DNA of 64,000 nt from assembly GCA_903872345.1 (NCBI GenBank), contig CAIQKM010000108.1, positions 150,540-214,539 of the forward strand, given 5' to 3'. Below are positions 33,689 to 42,146 of this stretch, piece by piece (the stretch's first letter is position 1; each line of letters begins with the position of its first letter). The notes beneath the pieces are model-generated. The model had not been told where the DNA came from and ran no database searches. It saw only the letters and a program-made list of their open reading frames with translations. Both the position numbers and the translations under genes were made by a program. The stretch comes from an uncultured Verrucomicrobia subdivision 3 bacterium (GTDB lineage Bacteria; Verrucomicrobiota; Verrucomicrobiia; Limisphaerales; UBA11358).

Positions 33689-35065
33689 ATGAATCTATCC
33701 CCCACAACGATGAACCCGCACCGTTCCCGCCGCTCCGGCGAGAACGGTTCCGTGCTCATCATTGTGCTCTGGATCAGCATCGGCCTCGTCAGCATCGCGC
33801 TCTATTTCGCCAACTCGATGAATTATGAGTTGCAGGCCGCCGACAACCGTGTGGACGGCATCGCCGCCGAACAGGCCATCGAAGGCGCCGCGCGGTACGT
33901 CTCCTACGCCCTCCTGAATTACGCCACCAACGGCGCCATGCCCGACAACACCCAGATTCAGTGCGCCGCCGTTCCGGTGGGTGATGCGAAATTCTGGATC
34001 ATCGGCCGCGACCCGAGCGGCACGCCCTCCACTGAGCCGTATTTCGGCCTCGTGGACGAAGGCGGCAAACTGAACCTGAACAACACCAGCACCAACGTGT
34101 TTCAGTACCTGCCGAACATCACCACCGACTTTGCCAATGCCATCATGGACTGGCGCGGCACGAATGGCATTGTCTCGCTGGATTACGCTTCCCAGGGCTA
34201 CGACGCCAAAAATTCCCCCTTTGAAACCGTGGATGAACTGCGTCTCGTGTACGGCGCCACCATGGACATGCTCGTGGGCGAGGACATCAACCGCAACGGC
34301 GTCCTCGACAAAAACGAAAAAGATCTCAACAGCAACGGCGAACTCGATTCCGGCCTGTTCGAATACACCACCGTCTATACCCGCGAACCCAATTTTCATG
34401 CCGACGGCTCCTCGCTTACCAACGTGAACACGGCCACGCAGAGCAAGCTGTCCACGCTCTTTCAGGATGCCGGCACGAGTAGCGCCACCAGCATGGCCCA
34501 ATCCCTCTATCGCAGCATTCATCCGACCGGGCGGGCGGCGAACAATTGCAACGGCCTCTTTGACCTCTGCCTCCGCTTGAAAAACGCCGGCATGAGTTCC
34601 GATGATTTTGGAAAAATCGCCAACAGCGTCACCACCGGCACCAACACTTACTTTCGCGGCCGCGTCAATGTCAACACCGCCAGCGGCGATGTCCTCACCG
34701 CCGTGTTCATGGGCCTCAATGTGGATGACCAGACCGCCGAAAGCGCGGCGCAGACGCTCCTGACCTACCGCGAGCAGAACGCCGGCAATCTTGCCTCGGT
34801 GGCCTGGATCATTGACGCCCTCGGCAACAACAGCCCCGTGGTCACCGCCCTGGCGAAAGGGGATTACGTGACCACCCACAGCTATCAGTTTGCCGCCGAC
34901 ATCGCGGCGGTCGGTCCGTTCGGCCGCGGCTACCGCCGTGTGAAATTCATTTTCGACCTGAGCGACGGCTCGCCCAAAATTCTTTATCGCCAGGATCTCA
35001 GCCGCCTCGGCTGGGCGCTCGGCGAAAAGGTGCGGCAGGATCTGGTCGCGAAAAACACGCAATGA
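33689..35065 (+). CDS. gspK: Pseudopilus tip protein GspK
   Basis: A 458-aa GspK. After a short basic leader comes GSVLIIVLWISIGLVSIALY, without the usual Glu at +5, as is normal for GspK. Family wording includes YFGLVDEGGKLNLNNTSTNV and FRGRVNVNTASGDVLTAVFM, the latter a helix-hairpin-helix-like segment. An Asp/Asn-rich stretch (EDINRNGVLDKNEKDLNSNG) looks like a paired calcium-binding loop. It overlaps the next gene by 4 bases. Confidence 0.88.
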   Translation: MNLSPTTMNPHRSRRSGENGSVLIIVLWISIGLVSIALYFANSMNYELQAADNRVDGIAAEQAIEGAARYVSYALLNYATNGAMPDNTQIQCAAVPVGDAKFWIIGRDPSGTPSTEPYFGLVDEGGKLNLNNTSTNVFQYLPNITTDFANAIMDWRGTNGIVSLDYASQGYDAKNSPFETVDELRLVYGATMDMLVGEDINRNGVLDKNEKDLNSNGELDSGLFEYTTVYTREPNFHADGSSLTNVNTATQSKLSTLFQDAGTSSATSMAQSLYRSIHPTGRAANNCNGLFDLCLRLKNAGMSSDDFGKIANSVTTGTNTYFRGRVNVNTASGDVLTAVFMGLNVDDQTAESAAQTLLTYREQNAGNLASVAWIIDALGNNSPVVTALAKGDYVTTHSYQFAADIAAVGPFGRGYRRVKFIFDLSDGSPKILYRQDLSRLGWALGEKVRQDLVAKNTQ

Positions 35066-36513
35066 AACCTGACTTTAAATTCAAACCGCGGCGGCAAAAG
35101 AAACTGGCGGCCCTGCTCGGACTGACGCTCGACGGCAGCCGGCTCGAGGGCGTGGTGCTGCGCCGCAACAACGGGTCGCTCGCCCTGGGCCAGCAGTTCG
35201 CCGCCACCCTCACGCTCGATCCCCTCACCGCCGCGCCGGAGCTGGTCGGCCGCGAAATCCGCAACCAGCTTGATGCCGCCGGCATCCGCGAACGCCATTG
35301 CATCGTCGGCCTGCCCTTGAAATGGGTGCTGACCATGGCCACCGAGCTGCCGCCGCTGTCCGAAGCCGATGCCGCCAACCTCCTCGAAGTCGAGGCCGAA
35401 CGCGGTTTCCACTCCGATGTCGCCACCCTCCAGATCGCCAGTTCGCGCGCCGCGCTGGCCGGGGACAAACAAAACGTCCTGCTCGCCGGCATTCCCTCCG
35501 CCCATCTCGTGGTGCTGGAAAAAGTCCTCGTCGCGGCCAAACTCAAGCCCGTCAGCTTCGGCCTCGGCCTGAGCGCCCTGCAACCGCCGGCCGATGAAAA
35601 ATCCCAGGGTGTTCTGGCTCTTGCCATCGGCGAATCCAACGTTGCCCTGCAAATTTCCGCCGGCGGCGGCGTTCTGGCCCTCCGCACCATCGAGGGCGCC
35701 GTGGAAAATGAAAACGGCCAGCCCGTCCTCCAGGCGGAGATCGTCGCCCGCGAAACCCGCATTTCCTACGGCCAGCTCCCCGATGAAGTCCGCAACGCCC
35801 TCAAGCGCATCCGCATCTTTGGACCGCAGGCACTCGCCCGCCGGCTCGCCGACGAACTGGAAATCCGGTTTGGTCCCATGGGTCTGCGCGTGGAAATCGT
35901 CGGCGGCTATGCCCCCGGCGAACTCGGCCTGCAACCGCCCGCCGAAGCCACCCTCTCGGGCGCCTTCAGCCTCGCCGCCCGCCGGCTCGCGGAACAAAAA
36001 AACCCGTTCGAATTTCTCCCGCCCAAGCCGACCGTCATCGAGCGCTTTGTCGCCAAATATTCCTCCGGCCGCCTGCGCACCACCGGCGCCGCCGTGGCCG
36101 CCGTGGTGGCCCTCGTCGCCGCCCTGTTCCTTTGGCAGCAGTTCCAGTTGCAACGCCTCGGTTCCCAGTGGAACGCCATGGCAGTTCGCGTGGGCCAGTT
36201 GCAGCACGTGCAGGACAACATCGTCCAGTATCGTCCCTGGTACGACGGCACATTCCCGAACCTCGCCATCCTCCGCCAGCTCACCCTGTGTTTCACGGAA
36301 GATGGCTCCGTCACCGCCAAGAACATTGAAGTCCGCGACGGCAACACCATCACCTGCGCCGGCACCGCGCGCGATGTGCAGGCTCTCCTCGCGGTGGAAA
36401 AAAAACTCGCCGCCGTTCCCGGCATCACCGGCCTGCACCATGAACAAAGCCGTGGCAAATCGCCCATGCAATTTGTCCTGACCTTCCACTACAACAACGG
36501 AGGCGCCCATTGA
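35062..36513 (+). CDS. GspL-like (PilM/PilN-type) assembly protein
   Basis: A 483-aa protein with a cytoplasmic actin-like half (LLGLTLDGSRLEGVVLRR, then CIVGLPLKWVLTMATELPPL and VLALAIGESNVALQIS), followed by one membrane helix (TTGAAVAAVVALVAALFLWQ) and a periplasmic ferredoxin-like end (VTAKNIEVRDGNTITCAG, then ALLAVEKKLAAVPGITGL). This is the layout of GspL, which bridges GspE to the periplasm; the wording also resembles a PilM-PilN fusion. It starts inside the gspK stop. Confidence 0.8.
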   Translation: MKPDFKFKPRRQKKLAALLGLTLDGSRLEGVVLRRNNGSLALGQQFAATLTLDPLTAAPELVGREIRNQLDAAGIRERHCIVGLPLKWVLTMATELPPLSEADAANLLEVEAERGFHSDVATLQIASSRAALAGDKQNVLLAGIPSAHLVVLEKVLVAAKLKPVSFGLGLSALQPPADEKSQGVLALAIGESNVALQISAGGGVLALRTIEGAVENENGQPVLQAEIVARETRISYGQLPDEVRNALKRIRIFGPQALARRLADELEIRFGPMGLRVEIVGGYAPGELGLQPPAEATLSGAFSLAARRLAEQKNPFEFLPPKPTVIERFVAKYSSGRLRTTGAAVAAVVALVAALFLWQQFQLQRLGSQWNAMAVRVGQLQHVQDNIVQYRPWYDGTFPNLAILRQLTLCFTEDGSVTAKNIEVRDGNTITCAGTARDVQALLAVEKKLAAVPGITGLHHEQSRGKSPMQFVLTFHYNNGGAH

Positions 36514-37046
36514 AAATTGAGAACCGCCAGCAATTCCTGATCACCCTCACCATCGCGGCCGCCGCGCTGTATGTGGGCGTCAACTTCATCTACGGCCCGC
36601 TGTCCGACTGGTACTCCGCCCGCAGCGCGCAAATCAAGGATCTTCGCGCCCGCGTGAGCGAAGGCCGCAGCCTGCTCGCCCGCGACCGGGCCGTGCAAAA
36701 CCACTGGAACGACATGCAGAGCAATTCCCTGCCCGCCGACACTTCCCTGGCCGAGCAGCAGCTCCTCAAGGCCGTGGATGAATGGTCCCGCGATTGCGGG
36801 GCCGAAGTCACCAGCCTCATGCCGCAATGGAAAAATGATTCCACCAATTACATGACCCTCACCTGCCGCGTCGAAACGTCCGGCGACCTCGGCTCCCTCA
36901 CCCGGTTCCTCTACGACCTGGAAAAGGGTCCCATGGCCATCCGGCTGGACACCGTCGAGCTCGGCGCCCATGACACCACCGGCCAGCAGATGACCATGAG
37001 CGTGGACATCGACGGCCTCGCGCTCGGCGCCAAGGAGACCAAATGA
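36510..37046 (+). CDS. GspM/PilO-like protein
   Basis: A 178-aa protein with one N-terminal membrane helix (FLITLTIAAAALYVGVNFIY), a coiled-coil-like stretch (ARSAQIKDLRARVSEGRSLL) and a periplasmic ferredoxin-like domain (MTLTCRVETSGDLGSLTRFL). This is the GspM/PilO design and the position after GspL agrees. It uses a TTG start that overlaps the upstream stop, with a strong GGAGG 7 bases before it, one of the few clear ribosome sites in the operon. Confidence 0.75.
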   Translation: MKIENRQQFLITLTIAAAALYVGVNFIYGPLSDWYSARSAQIKDLRARVSEGRSLLARDRAVQNHWNDMQSNSLPADTSLAEQQLLKAVDEWSRDCGAEVTSLMPQWKNDSTNYMTLTCRVETSGDLGSLTRFLYDLEKGPMAIRLDTVELGAHDTTGQQMTMSVDIDGLALGAKETK

Positions 37047-37651
37047 AACCCGCACCCCTGATTCTCACCCTGCTCGCGTTCGCCCTCGCCGGCGGTTCGG
37101 CCGCGCTCGCCCAGTCGAACAAAGTGCCCGGCCCGGAGGACTACGGCTCGTTCAGCCGGTTCATCACCGACCGCAATATCTTTGATCCCAACCGCCAGCC
37201 GCATTACAGCAGCGGCGACCGCCCCCGGGTGCGCGTACACACCCACATCCCCGTTTCCGCCCCCTCGTTTGCCTTCGTCGGAGCCATGAACTACAGCAAG
37301 GGCCTGTTCGCCTTCTTCAGCGGCAACAGCGCCGAATACAAAAAAATTCTGGTCAACCAGCAGGACATCGCCGGCTACATCGTCAGCGATATTTCGCTAA
37401 CCAGTGTCACCCTCGATTCCGCCGACAAGAAAGAACACTTGGAACTGAAGGTGGGCGACGTGATGCGCCAGGTGGACAACAAGTGGGTGCTGACCGGCCC
37501 CGGTGAAATCACCGGCTCTGCCGATTCCTCCAGCGCCAGTTCCAGCCCGGCTTCCAGCAGCACTACCACCAGCAGCACCCCCGCCGCCAGCGGACCAACC
37601 AGCGATATTTTACAACGACTCAAGCAATTACGGGAAAAGGAAAACCAATGA
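37043..37651 (+). CDS. PilP/GspC-like periplasmic protein
   Basis: A 202-aa exported protein with a signal peptide (LILTLLAFALAGGSAALAQ). The segment FSRFITDRNIFDPNRQP resembles the linker before the homology-region domain of GspC/PilP, and the body (FAFVGAMNYSKGLFAFFSGN, then LNQQDIAGYIVSDISLTSV-like strands and LELKVGDVMRQVDNKW) fits that small beta domain. A Ser/Thr-rich linker and a basic helix finish it. It probably links the inner-membrane parts to the secretin encoded next, overlapping that gene by 4 bases. Confidence 0.7.
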   Translation: MKPAPLILTLLAFALAGGSAALAQSNKVPGPEDYGSFSRFITDRNIFDPNRQPHYSSGDRPRVRVHTHIPVSAPSFAFVGAMNYSKGLFAFFSGNSAEYKKILVNQQDIAGYIVSDISLTSVTLDSADKKEHLELKVGDVMRQVDNKWVLTGPGEITGSADSSSASSSPASSSTTTSSTPAASGPTSDILQRLKQLREKENQ

Positions 37652-39048
37652 AAAAAATTATTTTAAGCCTCATTACGTTGGGCGCGGCCGGGCTGATGGT
37701 TGCCGCCGCCGCCCAGGACAACCCCGGCGGCAATGCCGGCGACAACAACCCGCCCGTGCCTCCGCCCGGCCAGGGCAACGGCCCCGATGCCGGCGGCCCG
37801 CCCGGACCGCCGCCGGATATGCAGCTTGGCCAGCCGCAGCCGGACGCCGACAAGCCGACCAATTCTATTGTCATCCTGCCGGCCACGACCAGCCCCAAAC
37901 CGCATGAGGACATCACGTCCGAATTCATGCCGCCCGTCAACGGCAGCAGCACCAACAGCGACGGCACCTTGCGCCTCAATTTCCGCAATGCCCCGCTCGA
38001 GATGGTCCTGAATTATCTTAGCGACGCCGCCGGCTTCATCATCGTGCTCGACACCCGCGTGAACGGCAACGTCAGCGTCATCAGCAGCCATTCCATGACC
38101 AAGGACGAGGCCGTGGACCTGCTCAACAATGTCCTCAATAAAAACGGCTACGCCGCCATCCGCGATGGCCGCACTCTTACCATCGTGGACAAGAACGATG
38201 CCAAGACGCGCAACATCCCCGTCAAGAGCGGCAACAAACCCGAGGAGATTCCCAACAACGACGAGATCGTCACCCAAATCATTCCCATCCGCTTCGTCGA
38301 AGCGCGCCAGCTTGTGTCCGATCTGAGTTCGTTCGTCTCCTCCCAGGCCACCGTCGTCGCCAACGAGGCCGGCAACTCCGTCGTCATCACCGACACCCAG
38401 TCCAATATCCGCCATCTCACCGAAATCATCCGCGCCATCGACGACAGCGCCGAGGCGGAAACGGAAATTCGCGTTTTCCGGCTGAAATATGCCAGCCCCA
38501 CGGATGTGGCGTCCGAATTGAGCAGCATCTTCCCCAGCAGCAGCGGCAGCGGCGGCAATACGCAGTCGCCCATCCGCTTCGGCGGCGGCGGCGGCGGACC
38601 CGGCGGCTTCTTCGCCCGCATGATGGGCGGTGCCGGTGCCGGTGGTGGCGGCAGCAGCTCCAGCGACCGTGTCAAAAAGGCCACCCAGGTCACCGCCGTG
38701 GCGGACTCCCGCATTCAGGCCGTGATTGTAACCGCTCCGAAAGAACTCATTGACCAGATCGCCGGCATGATGGCTGAACTCGACGTGGCTTCCACCCGCG
38801 ACCAGAACGTCTATGTCTATCACATGAACAACGGCGACCCGCAGCAGGCTTTGCAGGTCTTGCAAACCATGTTCCAATCCAGCAGCACCTCGCGCAGCGG
38901 CAGCGGCTCCAGCTCGTCATCCAGCAGCGCGCTCATGCTGCGCCAGCAAAACAACGCCACCACCACCAGTTCATCCAGTTCCAGCTCCGGCTCGAGCGGG
39001 TTCGGCGGCAGTTCCGGCGGCCGCGGCCTCGGTGGCACCCAATTCTGA
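37648..39048 (+). CDS. Secretin N-domain protein (N-terminal half of a split GspD)
   Basis: A 466-aa exported protein. The signal peptide is followed by a Pro/Gly-rich linker, then secretin N-domains: LRLNFRNAPLEMVLNYLSDA (N0), IIPIRFVEARQLVSDLSSF with VVITDTQSNIRHLTEIIRAI (N1), and IRVFRLKYASPTDVASELSS with VTAVADSRIQAVIVTAPKEL (N2), interrupted by a Gly-rich insert, and a further partial domain (YVYHMNNGDPQQALQVLQTM). It ends in a long Ser-rich and Gly-rich tail with a true stop. The membrane-pore domain is absent and is carried by the next gene, so this is a natural split rather than a truncated copy. Confidence 0.85.
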   Translation: MKKIILSLITLGAAGLMVAAAAQDNPGGNAGDNNPPVPPPGQGNGPDAGGPPGPPPDMQLGQPQPDADKPTNSIVILPATTSPKPHEDITSEFMPPVNGSSTNSDGTLRLNFRNAPLEMVLNYLSDAAGFIIVLDTRVNGNVSVISSHSMTKDEAVDLLNNVLNKNGYAAIRDGRTLTIVDKNDAKTRNIPVKSGNKPEEIPNNDEIVTQIIPIRFVEARQLVSDLSSFVSSQATVVANEAGNSVVITDTQSNIRHLTEIIRAIDDSAEAETEIRVFRLKYASPTDVASELSSIFPSSSGSGGNTQSPIRFGGGGGGPGGFFARMMGGAGAGGGGSSSSDRVKKATQVTAVADSRIQAVIVTAPKELIDQIAGMMAELDVASTRDQNVYVYHMNNGDPQQALQVLQTMFQSSSTSRSGSGSSSSSSSALMLRQQNNATTTSSSSSSSGSSGFGGSSGGRGLGGTQF

Positions 39049-39071
39049 ACCTACCTGAAGGAAAAAATATT

Positions 39072-40370
39072 ATGAAGACCAGTTATTTTCAAAAAGCCGG
39101 CGGCGCCGCGCTGATGTTCCTGCTCTGTGCGGCCCTCGCCGCCCACGCGCAATTCCGTCCGGGCGGCGGTGGTGGCGGCGGCGGCTTCGGCGGGTTTGGT
39201 GGTTTCGGCGGGTTTGGCGGCGGCGGTGGCAATCGCGGCGGTGGCGGCGGCTCCAGTTCCTCCACGGCCGGCCAGTATAACAATAACGGCACCGTCGGCA
39301 GCGCCACCATTACCGTGGATCCCGTCACCCACAACATCGTCGTCATTGCCGATGCCGAGACCAGCCTCCAGATCAGCAACGTCATCGCCAACCTCGACGT
39401 GCCCGAACCGCAGGTGCTCATCAAGGTCGTGTTCCTCGAAGTGGCCCATAATGATTCCTCCGCCATCGGCGTGGAAGGCAGTTACACCGGCCACAGCGGG
39501 TATTTCGAGCAGCTCACCGGTTATGTGACCAATTATACCGTCGCCAACGGCTCCAATGGCGTTGCCTCCATCGTGCCCAAAAGCATCACCCCCAGCTACC
39601 AAAGCATGAACGTGGGCCAGAACCTCGGCGTGGCCTCCGCCGGCAACCCCGCCGGCCTCTACCAGATGCTCGGCAATGACTTCACCGCCACCCTGCGCGC
39701 CATCGCCCAGGCCGGCAAATCCGAAGTCCTCTCCCGTCCCTCCATTCTGGCCCGCGATGGCCAGCTCGCCAAGATTGTCGTCGGCCAGGAAATCTATCTG
39801 CCCAGCGGTGTCAGTTACACCACGGCCGGCACTTCCACCACCATACCGATCATCAACGGCAGCTACACCGAAGTCGGCATCATCCTGAACGTCACCCCCT
39901 TCATCGGCGCCAACGGCCTCGTGGAAATGATCGTTCAGCCCCAAACCTCGCAGTTGGATACCTCCACGCCCGGCCAGCTCATCGCCGCCGGCAGCACGCT
40001 GCTCGGTTCCGCCTCCACCCCCGTGTACGCCCCCAATGTGAACATCCGCTCGGCCGATACCGTCGTCGTCACCCCGGATGCCCAGACCGTCGTCATCGGC
40101 GGCCTCATGGGCAATACCAAATCCTCCAGCGTCACCAAGGTTCCCATCTTGGGCGACATCCCGCTGCTGGGCAACCTGTTCAAGTCCACCACCAAGACGG
40201 ATGACAAGAACGAGCTGCTTCTGTTCCTCACCCCGCACATCGTCCGCGCCCCGAATCAGATCGGCGAGCTGACGGCCGCCGGCACCCTGTCCTCCGATGT
40301 CGTCACCAATTCGCTCTCGGAAAAGCAGCTGGATAAGTTCCTGGAAACCGTCCCGGTGAAGAAAAAATAA
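39072..40370 (+). CDS. Secretin pore-domain protein (C-terminal half of a split GspD)
   Basis: A 432-aa exported protein with its own signal peptide (ALMFLLCAALAAHAQ), a Gly/Phe-rich stretch, one N-domain (ATITVDPVTHNIVVIADAET), then the full secretin domain: VLIKVVFLEVAHNDSSAIGV, FTATLRAIAQAGKSEVLSRP, and the signature VVIGGLMGNTKSSSVTKVPI followed by LGDIPLLGNLFKS. It forms the outer-membrane pore of the type II system, presumably with the N-domain protein encoded 24 bases upstream. The separate signal peptides mean the two halves are exported independently. Confidence 0.87.
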   Translation: MKTSYFQKAGGAALMFLLCAALAAHAQFRPGGGGGGGGFGGFGGFGGFGGGGGNRGGGGGSSSSTAGQYNNNGTVGSATITVDPVTHNIVVIADAETSLQISNVIANLDVPEPQVLIKVVFLEVAHNDSSAIGVEGSYTGHSGYFEQLTGYVTNYTVANGSNGVASIVPKSITPSYQSMNVGQNLGVASAGNPAGLYQMLGNDFTATLRAIAQAGKSEVLSRPSILARDGQLAKIVVGQEIYLPSGVSYTTAGTSTTIPIINGSYTEVGIILNVTPFIGANGLVEMIVQPQTSQLDTSTPGQLIAAGSTLLGSASTPVYAPNVNIRSADTVVVTPDAQTVVIGGLMGNTKSSSVTKVPILGDIPLLGNLFKSTTKTDDKNELLLFLTPHIVRAPNQIGELTAAGTLSSDVVTNSLSEKQLDKFLETVPVKKK

Positions 40371-40412
40371 GGGTTGGCAATCCGCCCGGCCGGTTACAGA
40401 CTCCGAAATACC

Positions 40413-41993
40413 ATGGAACTCAAACGCAGCCAGAAACTCGTGACCGGCCTCGTGGCCGGTGCCTGGCTGCTCGTGGTCGGCTGGCAGGTCCGGGAACATG
40501 CGCGGGTGGTCGAAGCCGCCCGCTCCGACCTCCGCAACCGGTCCCATGAAATCGCCAGCACCCTCGGCGCGGTCACCCGCGCCATGCGGTTTCATGGCAC
40601 CGTGTTTCAGGAACGCCTCGAGCCCGTGCTCAAGGAACTCGTCACCGTCCACACCAATGCCCTCGTCAGTTCCGGCGGCCTGCTCGCCGTCGGTCTGCTC
40701 AACACCGAGGGCGACCCCCTCTTTTCCGTCGGCGAAACCAACCTGTTCTCCCGCGAGATTCTCGCCGAGGGCGAACATTGGGCCAATGAATACGTCGCCT
40801 TCGTTCAACCGCTCGCCGGCGACACCGTCAGCCCCGAGAATACCAATCTCAATCCCACCGTTGTCCTCCCATCGTTCCATGACCTGACCAACGGCACCGC
40901 CCGCGGCCGCGACTTTGGCGGCCGGCGCGACCAGCCCCCCGGCGAACCCGGCCAGACCAATGGCGGCAACCCTCCCCCGCCCGCCACCAACGCCGCCGGT
41001 GAACTGGAATCCCCGCCGCCCCCGCCGCCCGGCGATGACCGCCATCCGCCCGACGGCGGCGACCGCCCCCGCGGCGGCAATCGCCGCGCCCCTTGGATGC
41101 GCTGGATGTCCGAAAGCGAATTCAAAGCCTTTACCGCCCGCCGCGAACTCCACGGCCTTGCCCTCGTGATGTCCGCCGACAACTACCGCGCCATCTGCAA
41201 TGACGACTGGTGGTTGCGCTTCATCATCGCCTTCTTTGCCGGCGTTTCCGCCGTTGGCGCCGGCCTGGCCTGGCGCAACATGGGCCAGACCGCCGAATTG
41301 CAGATACGCCTCGTGCGCGCCAGCGAACTCAATTCCCATCTCAAGGAACTGAACCTCGCCGCCGCCGGCCTCGCCCACGAAACCCGCAATCCCCTCAACA
41401 TCATTCGCGGCCTCGCCCAGATGGTCTCCCGCCTGCCCGACGCCCCGGCCGAAGTGCGCGAAAAAACCCGCACCATTGTTGAAGAGACGGACAAGGTCAC
41501 CGCCCAGCTCACCGAGTTCATCAATTACTCGCGCCCCCGCGAAGTGCGCCGCAGCAAAATTTCCCTCCCCGCCGCCGCCGCCGAAATCATCCGCACCCTC
41601 AACCAGGACATCGAGGAAAAGAAACTCCGCGTCGAAACCGCCGGCGACACCCTCGACATTATTGCCGATGAACAGCTCCTCCGCCAGGTCCTGTTCAACC
41701 TCCTCCTCAACGCCATCCAGGCCGTGGAACCCGGCGGGCACATTGAAATCTTCACCCGGCGCGAAGCCGCCGGCCTCGCCTCCGTCACCGTCCGCGACGA
41801 CGGCCCCGGCGTGCCCCCCGAACGCCGGCAGGAGATTTTCAAACCTTACTTTACCACCCACCAGAAAGGCACCGGCCTCGGCCTCGCCGTTGTGCAGCAG
41901 ATCGTCCTCGCCCACGGCTGGGAAATCCAGTGCCTCCCCAATACCCCCAAAGGCGCCGCCTTCCGCATCACCCACTTGAAACTCGCGGTCTGA
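40413..41993 (+). CDS. NtrB-like sensor histidine kinase closing the secretion operon
   Basis: A 526-aa membrane kinase; I prefer the ATG at 40413 to the upstream start in the track. One membrane helix near residue 15, a periplasmic region of about 260 aa including a long Pro/Gly-rich insert (PPPPPGDDRHPPDGGDRPRG), a second helix (WLRFIIAFFAGVSAVGAGLA), then HisKA with His322 in AAGLAHETRNPLNII and an ATPase domain (NLLLNAIQAV, DDGPGVPP, GTGLGLAVVQQI). The HETRNPL wording is that of kinases paired with NtrC-type regulators. No regulator is adjacent; the gene at 24713-26080 is the best candidate. Confidence 0.88.
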   Translation: MELKRSQKLVTGLVAGAWLLVVGWQVREHARVVEAARSDLRNRSHEIASTLGAVTRAMRFHGTVFQERLEPVLKELVTVHTNALVSSGGLLAVGLLNTEGDPLFSVGETNLFSREILAEGEHWANEYVAFVQPLAGDTVSPENTNLNPTVVLPSFHDLTNGTARGRDFGGRRDQPPGEPGQTNGGNPPPPATNAAGELESPPPPPPGDDRHPPDGGDRPRGGNRRAPWMRWMSESEFKAFTARRELHGLALVMSADNYRAICNDDWWLRFIIAFFAGVSAVGAGLAWRNMGQTAELQIRLVRASELNSHLKELNLAAAGLAHETRNPLNIIRGLAQMVSRLPDAPAEVREKTRTIVEETDKVTAQLTEFINYSRPREVRRSKISLPAAAAEIIRTLNQDIEEKKLRVETAGDTLDIIADEQLLRQVLFNLLLNAIQAVEPGGHIEIFTRREAAGLASVTVRDDGPGVPPERRQEIFKPYFTTHQKGTGLGLAVVQQIVLAHGWEIQCLPNTPKGAAFRITHLKLAV

Positions 41994-42146
41994 CGAATCA
42001 GATGTTTTGCCGGACCCGCTCCGGGCGCGCCGCCGCCGGCCAATGAAGGCTGACCGGTTCACGCTGACTGGCTGCGGCCAATTATTGGTGAGAGTTTGGC
42101 AACCTTGGTGAATTAGCCAGGCTAAAGATCGGGCATCTTATCCGGC

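Noticed and set aside
39051-42062. 1,003-aa minus-strand ORF
   Set aside because: Antisense shadow of the secretin and kinase genes; Gly/Ala/Asp-rich composition typical of reverse reading of GC-rich genes.
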